From CAVPCY01 sp963770765 (GTDB lineage Bacteria > Actinomycetota > Coriobacteriia > Anaerosomatales > PHET01): a stretch of DNA of 64,000 bases. The notes under the pieces were generated by a model. That model did not search any database and was not told the DNA's origin. It saw only the letters and a list, made by a program, of their open reading frames with translations. Numbering within the stretch: the first letter of the stretch is position 1; the number at the start of each line of letters is the position of its first letter. Below are positions 1 to 7,523 of the stretch, piece after piece. Location: contig CAVYQS010000017.1 of the NCBI GenBank assembly GCA_963770765.1, positions 1 through 64,000 of the forward strand. Reading direction: 5' to 3'. A program made the translations under genes and the position numbers.

Positions 1-66
1 GGCGTCGTGAGGTACGGGGGGTTGCGCCCGAGCCGGGTGCGGAAGCTCGAGGCGAGCCGCTTCGAG

Positions 67-585
67 CTACCTGGATTCTGCTCCGCGCGTCACGACCGCG
101 CGCGTCGCTCGCTTGCTGCGGATCGCCGGTTCGCGCTCGAGCGCCTGGGCGACGGCGGCCTCGAGGATCGCTCGCTGGCATGGAGCACACGGACCGACCG
201 AGGAGCGCTGCTGTACGGTTGCCGGGCGCTCATCGCAGACGTGGCAGGTCGGCGGCTCGTCACCCTCGCAGACGTACTCCGAGCGCCAGTGCGGAGCCCA
301 GAGCGCCTCCGGGTCGATCAGGCCGAGTGCTACTGCGCGGCGGTAGCGCCGGTGGACATAATCGCGGGCGGGCGGACGCTTCCGAGGCTCACCGAGCACG
401 CTGCCGTAGACGGGTTGGCCGGGGCGTCTGAGTGATATGCGCCACCTGTTGGCTGCTGCTCGGAGCGCTCCCTGGCTGCAACCCATGAGCTCGGCGATCT
501 CGGCGACGGTGCGGCCCTCGGCCACAAGGCCGGCAACAGCGTCGACCTTCTCGGCGGTCCAGCGCTTCTCGGTTGGCCAGCTCAT
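67..585 (-). CDS. Phage-type HTH and zinc-knuckle protein
   Basis: This 172-residue protein is not recognised as a named family. Residues 8-50 form a helix-turn-helix-like segment (W-T-x-E-K-V ... AEIAELMGCS) that resembles GcrA-type or resolvase-type HTH regions. C114/C117 and C133/C136 form a CxxC-x15-CxxC pair that probably binds zinc. The stop codon of the upstream small gene overlaps its ATG (ATGA), and GGGAG lies at Shine-Dalgarno distance. It is the last visible gene of the leftward operon of the integrated element. A DNA-binding or regulatory role is inferred from these motifs only. Confidence 0.7.
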   Translation of the reverse strand: MSWPTEKRWTAEKVDAVAGLVAEGRTVAEIAELMGCSQGALRAAANRWRISLRRPGQPVYGSVLGEPRKRPPARDYVHRRYRRAVALGLIDPEALWAPHWRSEYVCEGDEPPTCHVCDERPATVQQRSSVGPCAPCQRAILEAAVAQALEREPAIRSKRATRAVVTRGAESR

Positions 586-695
586 CGGTCTGACTCCCTC
601 AGCTTGGCCTCAATCGCTTGCGCGATGTCGACCAGCAGGTAAGCGATCAGGCAGGCGAATCCCACGAGCAGAACGAATGTGATGAGGGCGGTCAT
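582..695 (-). CDS. Tiny single-span membrane protein
   Basis: This 37-residue protein starts at an ATG preceded by AAGGAG. Residues 2-23 form one hydrophobic span (TALITFVLLVGFACLIAYLL), followed by a short charged tail. A longer reading of the same frame exists, but it would bury the start inside the upstream gene. The strong ribosome site and ATGA overlaps at both ends favour the short form. It belongs to the element's leftward operon. Its function is unknown; small membrane proteins of this type occur in phage early regions. Confidence 0.55.
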   Translation of the reverse strand: MTALITFVLLVGFACLIAYLLVDIAQAIEAKLRESDR

Positions 696-967
696 CGGTG
701 TGACTCCTTGATCTCGATGTTCGGTTGCCAGATCAGGCACGCGACCTCCTGGTGGTAGCACCTGCGCCACGCCGCGCACGAGCACTCTCTGACGAGCTCG
801 CCGTCGCGCCGGTACACCATCGTTCGGTAGGTCGGTCGCTGAAGGGTCTGAGCGTCTTGCTTCGAGCTGGTGATCTCGAGCGCGATACCCTCGCCGGTCG
901 CTCGGAGGACGCGGACGCGCTCCTGAGCGAGTGCGGTGAGAGCCTTGTCTCGGAGTGAGGCGCTCAT
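692..967 (-). CDS. SWIM-like zinc protein of the integrated element
   Basis: This 91-residue protein contains C62-x-C64-x5-C70-x-H72, which matches the CxC...CxH spacing of SWIM zinc fingers. The rest is a short alpha/beta domain without a recognisable enzyme motif. It overlaps the loader gene before it and the small membrane gene after it by four bases each, so the cistrons are probably translationally coupled. SWIM domains bind DNA or proteins in many contexts. Placement after the helicase loader suggests a replication or recombination accessory role, which is inference. Confidence 0.65.
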   Translation of the reverse strand: MSASLRDKALTALAQERVRVLRATGEGIALEITSSKQDAQTLQRPTYRTMVYRRDGELVRECSCAAWRRCYHQEVACLIWQPNIEIKESHR

Positions 968-1581
968 CGCTTGGCCGCCTGCCGCTTGGCCGCTTCGATG
1001 AGCCGGCGGTCCGGGCCTTCCATGTGGACGACCTCGCAGACCTCGGCGAGACGGCTCGTGACCCGTTGTCCCAGGCGCTTGTCGAGATCGCGTAGTCGCA
1101 GGTTGCTCGTCACGATGAGCTGCGCGTCGGCCTCATACGCAAGGTTGACGAGGGTGTAGAGCTGTTCGACCGCCCATTCACTCGCCTTCTCGGCGCCCAG
1201 GTCATCGATCACCAGCAAGTCGCAATCGCCGAGCTCCTCGGGCGTCTGGGGTGCCGGCCCACCGTTGAACGATGCTCGAATCGCGGCCAACCACGACGAG
1301 CCGGTGATCCAGCGGCACTTGAGACCGGCTTCGATGCCGACCAGTGCGAGGCCGGCGGCGGTGTGAGTCTTCCCGACACCGACCGGACCCCAGAGATACA
1401 GGCCTTGCTCCGGGAATGGCAGCTCGGTGGAAGCTTCACGGAAACGGACCGGCACGACTCCGAGGCGCTCCTTGATCTCGGCTTCGTAGTCGTAGTCGCC
1501 TGCTGCGATGTAGTGGCGCTCCTGCTGCTTGTCCCGGAGTTGGCGGACCTCATCGAGAGGCCGCAATCGTCCTTGTCTCAT
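964..1581 (-). CDS. DnaC/IstB-type AAA+ helicase loader
   Basis: This 205-residue AAA+ ATPase has Walker A GPVGVGKT at 65-72, Walker B LLVIDDLG at 122-129 and a sensor-like TSN at 158-160. That is the DnaC/DnaI/IstB arrangement. Next to an HTH replication initiator and inside an integrated element, the likely role is loading the host replicative helicase at the element's origin, like the lambda O/P pair. No transposase lies beside it, so an IstB role in IS21 transposition is unlikely. The length is typical of phage DnaC-like loaders. Confidence 0.85.
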   Translation of the reverse strand: MRQGRLRPLDEVRQLRDKQQERHYIAAGDYDYEAEIKERLGVVPVRFREASTELPFPEQGLYLWGPVGVGKTHTAAGLALVGIEAGLKCRWITGSSWLAAIRASFNGGPAPQTPEELGDCDLLVIDDLGAEKASEWAVEQLYTLVNLAYEADAQLIVTSNLRLRDLDKRLGQRVTSRLAEVCEVVHMEGPDRRLIEAAKRQAAKR

Positions 1582-1587
1582 CGATCG

Positions 1588-2046
1588 TCATCCTCCGATC
1601 TGATTCAGCAGTTCATCGCGTGTAGGTTCATTGGTAGGTTCACTGGTAGGTTCATTGGTAGGTTCATTGGTAGGTTCGGGTATCACTGTGCGACTAGTCG
1701 TGTCGCATGGTGCGACTACCCTAGTCGCGTCACGCGACTGGTCGTGTCGCCTCCTGCTACTAGTCGCGTCCTGCGACTGGTCGCGCTGTGCTACTAGTCG
1801 ATAGCGGTTGCGGGTCTTCCCGTCGCGTGTGGTGGTTCGCGTGACGACGACGAATCCGCGGGCCTCGAGTTCAGCGACACAGCGAACCACCGTGGAGCGG
1901 TGAAGCCCGGTGATCCACGCCAACCTGGTGTATCCGGGGAAGGCCACGCCGTCTGCATCTGAGTGCTCGGCGAGGGCGAGTAGTACCAGCTTCTCGGAAG
2001 GTGTTCCGGGATACTGCCAACCGATTTCGTAGTGGGCGAAAGTCAC
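1588..2046 (-). CDS. Winged-helix replication initiator with embedded repeats
   Basis: This 152-residue protein starts at GTG overlapping the previous stop. Its N-terminal 75 residues form a winged-helix domain of the phage initiator type (SEKLVLLALAEHSD ... GLHRSTVVRCVAELEARGFV). The C-terminal part is low complexity, with DQSxDAT repeats followed by four to five PTNE repeats. At DNA level these encode two nested arrays: palindromic iterons at 1689-1800 and 12-bp repeats at 1623-1677. An initiator that carries its own binding sites and is followed by a helicase loader copies the logic of lambda O/P. The initiator assignment is inferred from domain and context. Confidence 0.75.
   Translation of the reverse strand: MTFAHYEIGWQYPGTPSEKLVLLALAEHSDADGVAFPGYTRLAWITGLHRSTVVRCVAELEARGFVVVTRTTTRDGKTRNRYRLVAQRDQSQDATSSRRRHDQSRDATRVVAPCDTTSRTVIPEPTNEPTNEPTSEPTNEPTRDELLNQIGG
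1623..1677. repeat. 12-bp direct repeats, possible DNA-unwinding element
   Basis: Four full copies of TAGGTTCATTGG (one with C for T), plus the start of a fifth, run head to tail with a 12-bp period. They are clearly more AT-rich than the surrounding DNA. They encode the PTNE/PTSE repeats near the initiator's C-terminus and lie directly beside the iteron array, where a melting region would be expected. Confidence 0.8.
1689..1800. other. Iteron array, candidate element replication origin
   Basis: Six copies of an imperfect palindrome with consensus TGCGACTAGTCG start at 1689, 1711, 1733, 1755, 1772 and 1789. The spacing is 22, 22, 22, 17 and 17 bp. The second copy is expanded by about five bases in its centre. 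The regular spacing and palindromic core go beyond what the encoded DQSxDAT peptide repeats require. This fits initiator-binding iterons inside the initiator gene; binding itself is inferred. Confidence 0.65.
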
Positions 2047-2195
2047 GTTTCACGACCTCCATCGCCCCCGGTCTCGACGGCTGTCGCCGTCTGCATGGTC
2101 GGGCACTCACGGCAGTCGTCACGGCAGCCCTCGCAGTGATTGCGGAGGCGCGTGACGGGTCGATCGGCGTCGGAGGCGGTATCACTCGTCGTCAT
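2043..2195 (-). CDS. Small Cys-cluster protein of the element
   Basis: This is a 50-residue ORF. The ATG is preceded by GAGGAGG and overlaps the end of the upstream HTH gene by 14 bases; its stop overlaps the initiator's GTG start (GTGA). The centre carries C-EGC-RDDC-REC, four cysteines in nine residues, which could bind a metal. A longer in-frame reading exists upstream but runs antisense-like through the HTH gene and has no good start. Function unknown. Confidence 0.5.
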   Translation of the reverse strand: MTTSDTASDADRPVTRLRNHCEGCRDDCRECPTMQTATAVETGGDGGRET

Positions 2196-2403
2196 CGCTG
2201 GCCTCCTCAACAACGGTGTAGGACAACCCCAGGCGGTCCAGGAGCGCCGGCACGACCACGTATCCACCTGAGAGCGGCCACGAGTCACGCTCGGCGGTCC
2301 GGTACGCGGTACTGCGGGTGAGCCCGAAGAGCTCGCCCACGGGCGCCACACGCTCGAACACGTGAAGTCGCCGGCCCAGCACCGCGATAGTCGGCGCACT
2401 CAC
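2182..2403 (-). CDS. Small HTH protein, excisionase/AlpA-like
   Basis: This 73-residue protein has one helix-turn-helix region (VGELFGLTRSTAYRTAER) followed by a short beta/helix tail, the size and layout of excisionase or AlpA-like DNA-binding proteins. Its GTG start overlaps the upstream Xre gene stop (GTGA). It could be the recombination directionality factor that partners the integrase at 3494, or a second transcription regulator. The sequence alone does not decide. Confidence 0.65.
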   Translation of the reverse strand: MSAPTIAVLGRRLHVFERVAPVGELFGLTRSTAYRTAERDSWPLSGGYVVVPALLDRLGLSYTVVEEASDDDE

Positions 2404-2615
2404 GGCTCATCCACCTCATCCATGAGCGACATCGGATCACCCTCAAAGCCGAGCGCGTCCGCGAGCCTGCGTAGCGCGTCAGCGCCGAGTCTGCGTGTCC
2501 CGTTCGTCGCCTCGATCACGCTCGTCTGATTCAGATCCGCGCGACGCGCGAGTGCGGACTTGCTCGGAGCCTCCGGGTGAGCTCTTCGCTCGAGCTCTAG
2601 TCGAATCACTGCCAT
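2400..2615 (-). CDS. Xre-family regulator of the element
   Basis: This 71-residue protein is almost entirely a Cro/CI-type helix-turn-helix (SALARRADLNQTSVIEATNG, then a LRRLADALG helix). The ATG at 2615 is preceded by AAGGA at good spacing; a GTG one codon upstream is possible. It heads the leftward operon and is divergent from the rightward gene at 2697. The 80-bp gap with a strong promoter is the likely site of lysogeny-type control. Confidence 0.8.
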   Translation of the reverse strand: MAVIRLELERRAHPEAPSKSALARRADLNQTSVIEATNGTRRLGADALRRLADALGFEGDPMSLMDEVDEP

Positions 2616-2631
2616 CACCGTCCTTCAGTCG

Positions 2632-2661
2632 TTGACTTCTCAAATCTCTTGGAGTTATAGT
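2632..2661 (+). promoter_or_regulatory. Sigma70-type promoter for the rightward genes
   Basis: TTGACT (2632-2637) and TATAGT (2656-2661) are separated by 18 bp. This is close to consensus and unusually AT-rich for the window. It would drive the zinc-finger protein and the integrase. It sits in the divergent gap beside the Xre regulator gene, so repression by that protein is plausible. Confidence 0.7.
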
Positions 2662-2696
2662 GACAACACGCAATACGAACGGAGGTACGCATTCCT

Positions 2697-3497
2697 ATGA
2701 CGCCCAATACAGACACTCATTGGCCCGTACGCGTCTGGCCCCCTATCGAGCTCCCTCGGTTGAGGGTTGCGATCAGAGAGGCAGTGCCTGGGAAGAACGA
2801 CGACCTGCGTTTCCGGGCGACCAAGAGGCGCGCGACCGGCTCCGTCTGGCTCGCAAGTGGTGAGGGGCTGACGTATGCGGGCTGGCACTACGCTCCCCCG
2901 CCGGCTGGCCTGATCAGTGGGGCACTCTATGAGGTCGACCTCGAGAGTCTGGAATCCATCGCGCGATTCGTGAGCACCTACGGAGAACCCCTATCCCCCG
3001 GCGATGAACCTACGTTCGCAATGCGCGAGGTTGACGCGGAGGTGTATCGCCGCACGATTCGCCGGCTCCGGGATCTCGTCAGTCTGTGGACGGCCAACCT
3101 CGAAGACGGCGAGGGCGAGGCTCTGCTCGAGTTCGATGATCTGCTGGCAGATTGGGAGTCCGACTGGCCCAAGCCCGCGGACAGGTTCGCGGCCGTGAAC
3201 GACTTCGGCGCCTATCTCAGCGCGGGGTTGACCGAGTACGCCCCGCGTGTGGGCGTGGGCGCCGTCTTCGAGGACGTTGTATCGCTGTACGCCGCGATCT
3301 GTGCGCAGATATTCAACGACGTTGGCGATGAGAGCCGCTCTTGGCGGCGGTGTCAGTCTCCGTCGTGCAATCGCCCGTTCCGTCGCAAGTGGCAGACGGA
3401 TTCCGCCAAGTACTGCAAGAAGGCGTGCGCCCAGCGTGAGGCTTCTCGCGCCCTACGTGCACGCAAACGACTTGCGAAAGGAGGTGATGAACAATGA
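2697..3497 (+). CDS. CGNR-like zinc-finger protein
   Basis: This 266-residue protein has a C-terminal zinc-finger-like segment: C-QSPS-C ... YCKKAC followed by a basic helix (SRALRARKR). This resembles the CGNR/ABATE-type fingers of actinobacterial regulators, although the exact CGNR signature is altered. The N-terminal 200 residues show no familiar motif. GGAGG precedes the ATG at long spacing. The stop overlaps the integrase start (ATGA), so the two are co-expressed. A regulatory role in integration or element maintenance is inferred. Confidence 0.7.
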   Translation: MTPNTDTHWPVRVWPPIELPRLRVAIREAVPGKNDDLRFRATKRRATGSVWLASGEGLTYAGWHYAPPPAGLISGALYEVDLESLESIARFVSTYGEPLSPGDEPTFAMREVDAEVYRRTIRRLRDLVSLWTANLEDGEGEALLEFDDLLADWESDWPKPADRFAAVNDFGAYLSAGLTEYAPRVGVGAVFEDVVSLYAAICAQIFNDVGDESRSWRRCQSPSCNRPFRRKWQTDSAKYCKKACAQREASRALRARKRLAKGGDEQ

Positions 3498-4699
3498 CAC
3501 GCAAGAGAGTGGCAACCGGTGTCTACAAGAGTTCGCCCGGCGTCTATCTGCTCGAGGTGCCTGTCGGCAAGGATCCGACTACAGGGAAGTACCGCCCCTA
3601 TACCGAGACCTTCCACGGCACCAAAGACGACGCGGTGGCACGCCGAGCCGAGCTCGTGGTCCAGAAGTCGAAGGGTAGGCTTGTCAGGCGTACCAGCCCG
3701 CTCACATTCGGCGAGTACCTGACTCAGTACATGGCCAAGCGCAAGCGAGGGCTCGCGGACCGAACCGCGGAGCGGTATGACTCGCTGGCGAGAACGTCTC
3801 TTACTCCCGCCCTTGGCTCAGTACCACTCGCCAAGCTGACCGAGGCCCATATCGAAGCGTTCCTGGCGGGATGCGACGACGAAGCATCGACACGCAACAA
3901 GGGCAAGAAGGTCGCCGCCAAGACGGTTCACAATCGCTTCCTGCTGCTTCGCATGGTGCTCGACGCTGCATGGGAAGACGGACTGATCCCGGCCAACCCT
4001 GCACGCAAGAGCAGGATTCGGGAGCAGCTTCCGAAGGTGAGCCGCTATGAGGGCCGCACACTCAGTCTCGATGAGGCGAAGGTGCTGCAAGCCCACGCGG
4101 ACGGCACAGAGCTCGAGCTGATCGTCTATCTGGCGACACACACCGGCGCCCGGCTCGGAGAGATCCTCGCGCTACGTCGACAAGATGTCCGACTCGACCA
4201 AGGCACCGTCCTGATCCGGCAGACGCTCGTTGAGCACCTGCGCAAGAAGGACGGGCCGCAGTGGTGGGACTTTAAGGAGCCGAAGTCGAAGTCCAGCCGG
4301 CGCGACGTCGACGTGGACGCCGAGACCGCTGAGAGGCTCAGAGAGCATCTGAGAGGCCCGCACGTCCAGCTTCTCGGCCTGGACCTGCTCTTCACGCATG
4401 GCCGCGGCTACAAGAGCGCTGCTGCCGGGGAGCCCTACCGCCCGACCAGCATATCGAGAGCGTTTCGCAGGATCGCAACGGACGCTGGCTTCCCTACCCT
4501 ACGATTCCACGACCTGCGGCACCATCACGCCACGGTACTGCGCGACCAAGGTTGGTCGGAGCGCGACATCGGGGAGCGTCTCGGGCACAGCGATGCGGCA
4601 ACAACATCGCGGCTCTATGGTCACACACCGGACGGTCGCAAGCGCCAGATCGCGGAGGCATACGGGGACGCCTACGAAGGCAAGAGAGCGGTCGTCTAG
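3494..4699 (+). CDS. int: Tyrosine site-specific integrase
   Basis: This 401-residue phage integrase has an N-terminal arm-binding domain (about 5-60), a SAM-like core-binding domain (about 70-170) and a catalytic domain. Visible catalytic residues are R220, H339 and R342 (HDLR), H365 (LGH) and Y375, a complete set. AAAGGAGGTGA lies just before the ATG. It ends about 120 bp from the tRNA-Ala 3' end and points toward it, the standard arrangement for an element integrated in that tRNA. It would catalyse integration and excision between the element site and the tRNA site. Confidence 0.95.
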   Translation: MTRKRVATGVYKSSPGVYLLEVPVGKDPTTGKYRPYTETFHGTKDDAVARRAELVVQKSKGRLVRRTSPLTFGEYLTQYMAKRKRGLADRTAERYDSLARTSLTPALGSVPLAKLTEAHIEAFLAGCDDEASTRNKGKKVAAKTVHNRFLLLRMVLDAAWEDGLIPANPARKSRIREQLPKVSRYEGRTLSLDEAKVLQAHADGTELELIVYLATHTGARLGEILALRRQDVRLDQGTVLIRQTLVEHLRKKDGPQWWDFKEPKSKSSRRDVDVDAETAERLREHLRGPHVQLLGLDLLFTHGRGYKSAAAGEPYRPTSISRAFRRIATDAGFPTLRFHDLRHHHATVLRDQGWSERDIGERLGHSDAATTSRLYGHTPDGRKRQIAEAYGDAYEGKRAVV

Positions 4700-4705
4700 C
4701 AGACC

Positions 4706-4727
4706 ATTCCCGACTAATTCCCGACTA
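4706..4727. repeat. Tandem 11-bp direct repeat, possible integrase arm sites
   Basis: ATTCCCGACTA occurs twice head to tail (4706-4716 and 4717-4727), between the integrase stop and the tRNA. Short direct repeats here often serve as arm-type sites for the integrase N-terminal domain or for its excisionase. That role is inferred from position. Confidence 0.5.
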
Positions 4728-4778
4728 GATGTGCAGGAGGGCAGGTGAGCGAAATCAGGCACAGTCCCATAAACGCAG

Positions 4779-4808
4779 GTAGAGCCCGGCGTTGTCGCCG
4801 AGCCCTAC
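4779..4808 (-). terminator. Hairpin downstream of tRNA-Ala
   Basis: A 13-position stem with 11 pairs and a four-base loop lies 10 bases beyond the tRNA 3' end in the direction of tRNA transcription. A T-containing stretch (GTTTAT) follows on that strand. It is a plausible tRNA terminator and probably lies on the element side of the junction. Confidence 0.45.
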
Positions 4809-4818
4809 GAGATTCCGA

Positions 4819-4894
4819 TGGTGGAGCCTAGGGGGATCGAACCCCTGACCTCCTGGCTGCCAGCCAGGCGCTCTCCCAGCTGAGCTAAGGCCCC
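4819..4894 (-). tRNA. tRNA-Ala (GGC), integration target
   Basis: This is a full 76-base cloverleaf with encoded CCA. The anticodon loop CTGGCAG gives anticodon GGC. The acceptor stem contains the G3-U70 pair that identifies alanine tRNAs. The integrase gene ends just beyond its 3' side, so the tRNA 3' half should be the attachment site. The matching second copy is not found in the window and should lie left of base 1. Confidence 0.95.
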
Positions 4895-5006
4895 ACGTCT
4901 GGGTGCCGCGTGGGCGGCAAGCGGTAATCTACCAAGCGGGTGATTGCGGGTCAATACCTCCTGTGGTCCTCGTTGCCCGCGCTGAAGCCCGCGCCCAGCT
5001 GCAGGA

Positions 5007-5975
5007 TCACTCGAACATCCGCGCAGGGTGATGCTCGTCTTCCATCACAGGTGCCGGCATCCCCTGCACCGCAGGCTCGAACGTGACGTGCTCGTCCTCC
5101 GGGGCCATCGCCGCGACCGCTTCGCTTGTGATCATCCCGCCCATCATCAGGCCCGCTCCGGCCACTTCACGAAGCGGCGCCGAGCCGGCAGCCCACCAGC
5201 CGAAGACGCCGCCGAACGCGGTCTCTGTGACGAGTATCAGAGCAACGCGAGACGGCGACATCCGTCGCTGGGCCCATGTTTGGACGCCGAAGGCCACAGC
5301 AGACGCGAAGACTCCTGTCGTGACGATGGCGAGCCACACGCGTCCGTCGTCCGGAATGCCAGCAGACTCAACCGCAGCGGAGAACCCGCCGCAGACGACG
5401 GCGGCGACCGTGAGTTGGATGACGGTGAGCGCGCCGGTGTCATGCCGTTCGTCCGTGGACCCCAGAACGATGATATGCGCTGCGTAGGCGAAGGCGCACG
5501 CCACGACAAGCCAGTCGCCGAACACCAACCGGCCCGAGATCCCGCTTCCGGCCAGCACCCACAGGCCCCCCAGTGCGATGACCGCCCCAAGGATCGTGGC
5601 CTTCCTCGGCACACGGCGAAGGATGACTGCCTGCATGAGCGGAGTGAGCACCACATAGAGCCCCGTGATGAACGCGGCGCGGGCCGGCGACGTCGCACGC
5701 GGACCGTCGAGTCCCCACGTCTGCAGGATGTAGCCGGCGGTGAGCAGCGATCCGGCGATCACACCCATCTTGAGGTTGGCGCGGTCGATCCTCTTCAGCG
5801 CCCGCGGGAACAACAGGGTGAACGCGAGCGCAGCGACGGCGAACCTCCAGGAGAGGAAGGCGTACATCGGGTAGATCTCGATGGCTTGGTCGACGACGAC
5901 GAACGCAGCGCCCCATACGGCAGCGACGCCCAGCAGGGCCGCAGGTATGCCGAAGCGCTCGGCACGGCTCTTCAC
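5007..5975 (-). CDS. EamA/DMT-family membrane transporter
   Basis: This integral membrane protein of about 322 residues has ten predicted spans and two EamA repeats, the usual length for drug/metabolite transporters. The first span begins FGIPAALLGVAAVWG. The tail after the last span is charged and short. The GTG at 5975 starts just before the first span; an ATG at 6011 is possible but would overlap rsfS by 29 bases. Neither has a strong ribosome site. It is the last gene of the rsfS operon. The substrate cannot be predicted. Confidence 0.85.
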   Translation of the reverse strand: MKSRAERFGIPAALLGVAAVWGAAFVVVDQAIEIYPMYAFLSWRFAVAALAFTLLFPRALKRIDRANLKMGVIAGSLLTAGYILQTWGLDGPRATSPARAAFITGLYVVLTPLMQAVILRRVPRKATILGAVIALGGLWVLAGSGISGRLVFGDWLVVACAFAYAAHIIVLGSTDERHDTGALTVIQLTVAAVVCGGFSAAVESAGIPDDGRVWLAIVTTGVFASAVAFGVQTWAQRRMSPSRVALILVTETAFGGVFGWWAAGSAPLREVAGAGLMMGGMITSEAVAAMAPEDEHVTFEPAVQGMPAPVMEDEHHPARMFE

Positions 5976-5982
5976 GGGGCGG

Positions 5983-6405
5983 CTACTCGCCTTCGGATGC
6001 GGGCTTCGCATCTGCCGAGTCCGGCCCCGACCCCATCGACGCCCTGCCCTCGACATCTGCGGGCAGCGCGACCCGCGGAGCGTCACCCCACAGCTTCTCG
6101 AGCCGGTAGAAGTCACGCTCCTGGGGCTGGAAGACATGCACCACCAGGTCACCGAAGTCGAGCAGCACCCACGTTCCTTCCGAGACACCCTCGCGCCCGA
6201 TCGGCTTGAGGCCCGCCTCTTCTCGCAGCCGTTCCTCGACCTCATCGGCGATCGCGCGCACCTGGATGGGGGTCTTTCCCGTCGCGATCACGAAGTAGTC
6301 GGTCACGACCAGCAGATCGGCCACTTCGATCGCCATGATCTCGGTCGCCTTCTTCTCGTCGGCGGCACGCGCTGCGATCAGCGCCCAGTCTCTCACAAAG
6401 CTCAC
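5983..6405 (-). CDS. rsfS: Ribosomal silencing factor RsfS
   Basis: This is a 140-residue RsfS/Iojap protein. The core from ATEIMAIEVADLLVVTDYFVIATG through GTWVLLDFGDLVVHVFQPQERDFYRLEKLWGDA is diagnostic. The family binds L14 on the 50S subunit and blocks subunit joining when nutrients are low. The GTG start overlaps the stop of the LytR_C gene (GTGA) with AAGGGGA upstream. The C-terminal 25 residues are an unconserved acidic tail. Placement after nadD-yqeK is the common arrangement. Confidence 0.95.
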   Translation of the reverse strand: MSFVRDWALIAARAADEKKATEIMAIEVADLLVVTDYFVIATGKTPIQVRAIADEVEERLREEAGLKPIGREGVSEGTWVLLDFGDLVVHVFQPQERDFYRLEKLWGDAPRVALPADVEGRASMGSGPDSADAKPASEGE

Positions 6406-7523
6406 GGAGTCCCCTTCTCTGCATCGGCCGGAGACGTGTAGTCCTTGCCGATGATCACTATGACGTCGGCCACCTCGGCGGTAGACGGCTCGATACTCAC
6501 CTCGCCCACCCCCAGGGCGCTCTGTATCGCCTCGCCGGAGGCCGCATCTCCCTGGCGGACGACGATCTTGGTGGTCGTGTAGTCGAAGTTGTCGGCGTTC
6601 TTCGTGTCCACGACCCTGAACCCGGAGCGGATGAGCACCTGTGCAGCCTCGCCCGCGATGCCCGGCGCACCTGCACCGTTGTAGACGATCACCCGAACCG
6701 CGCCCTCCTTGGCGGTCGCGTCGATGCCCCACCACGACTTCAGCAGATCAGCGATCTCCTCGCGCTGAGGTTCGAAGTACGTCTGGTCCCCCAGCTTGAG
6801 CGGCTTGACCGGCATCGGCACGAGCGCCACGTTCTTCTGGTCGATCCCCTTCAGGGTGTTCACGAGCTCGATCATCTCAGTCTCACTCAGGTTGCTCGCG
6901 AGCGAAGCGCCCGGGATGCCTGCGACCATCTGCTCGGTGAGAGCGTCCGCGTACACCTGCTTGGGTACGACGATGTAGCTCTCGAACGGGACCGTCATGT
7001 AGTTCGTCACCGCAGAGAGTGCGACATCGGTGCCGAGTGTGTACGCCTCACCGATTCGCTCGAATCCCTGCCCCGGGACGTCCACGAAGGCGCCATCGGG
7101 TATCGCGATCCCGAAGACCTGCTTGTCCTTGGCATCGACACGCATGGCCAAGAAGCCCGCGGCGCGGCCATCCTCGACGCCGATCACGAGCAGGTTCTCC
7201 TTAGCGCGCTCCGTCTGCGCTGCGGGAGTGGCAGCGCGCTCTGCGCTACGCTGGGCGCTCCATCTGGCCACGGTGTTGACGGTGGTGACCACGAGCAGCA
7301 CGGCGATCGCTCCAAGCGCGAGCACCCCCACGGCGTACGCCACCACGAAGACGCCCTTGCGCACTCCGCGCCCGAGTCGATCGAACGCCGAGGCGACCGT
7401 GTGCTGGCGCTGCGCCTGCTTGGCGTGCTTGGCCGACTTGGAGCCGCGTCGGCTCTGGCGATATCCGGACGGTGCTTCGGGAGCCATCGGGGCCTTGTAT
7501 CGTCGCGGCCGCTGTTCACTCAC
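6402..7523 (-). CDS. LytR C-terminal-domain (LCP-related) membrane protein
   Basis: This protein of about 373 residues has a basic cytoplasmic N-terminus, one membrane span (about 60-85), an LCP-like extracytoplasmic region and a C-terminal LytR_C domain (VRVIVYNGAGAPGIAGEAAQVL ... VIVIIGKDY). LCP enzymes attach polymers to peptidoglycan. The catalytic Arg cluster of full LCP proteins is not evident here, so ligase activity is doubtful. The GTG at 7523 overlaps the yqeK stop and has GAGGTGG upstream. Coriobacteria and other actinobacteria keep a gene of this kind between yqeK and rsfS. Confidence 0.8.
   Translation of the reverse strand: MSEQRPRRYKAPMAPEAPSGYRQSRRGSKSAKHAKQAQRQHTVASAFDRLGRGVRKGVFVVAYAVGVLALGAIAVLLVVTTVNTVARWSAQRSAERAATPAAQTERAKENLLVIGVEDGRAAGFLAMRVDAKDKQVFGIAIPDGAFVDVPGQGFERIGEAYTLGTDVALSAVTNYMTVPFESYIVVPKQVYADALTEQMVAGIPGASLASNLSETEMIELVNTLKGIDQKNVALVPMPVKPLKLGDQTYFEPQREEIADLLKSWWGIDATAKEGAVRVIVYNGAGAPGIAGEAAQVLIRSGFRVVDTKNADNFDYTTTKIVVRQGDAASGEAIQSALGVGEVSIEPSTAEVADVIVIIGKDYTSPADAEKGTP

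Noticed and set aside
1..66. A further gene of the leftward operon
   Set aside because: No start codon is visible on either strand in this stretch; any next gene would begin outside the window.
964..1581. IstB protein of an IS21 transposon
   Set aside because: No IstA transposase or terminal inverted repeats are present; the neighbours are replication genes.
1689..1800. CRISPR-like array in the initiator gene
   Set aside because: Repeats are short palindromes with 5-10 bp between them inside an open reading frame; no cas genes are near.
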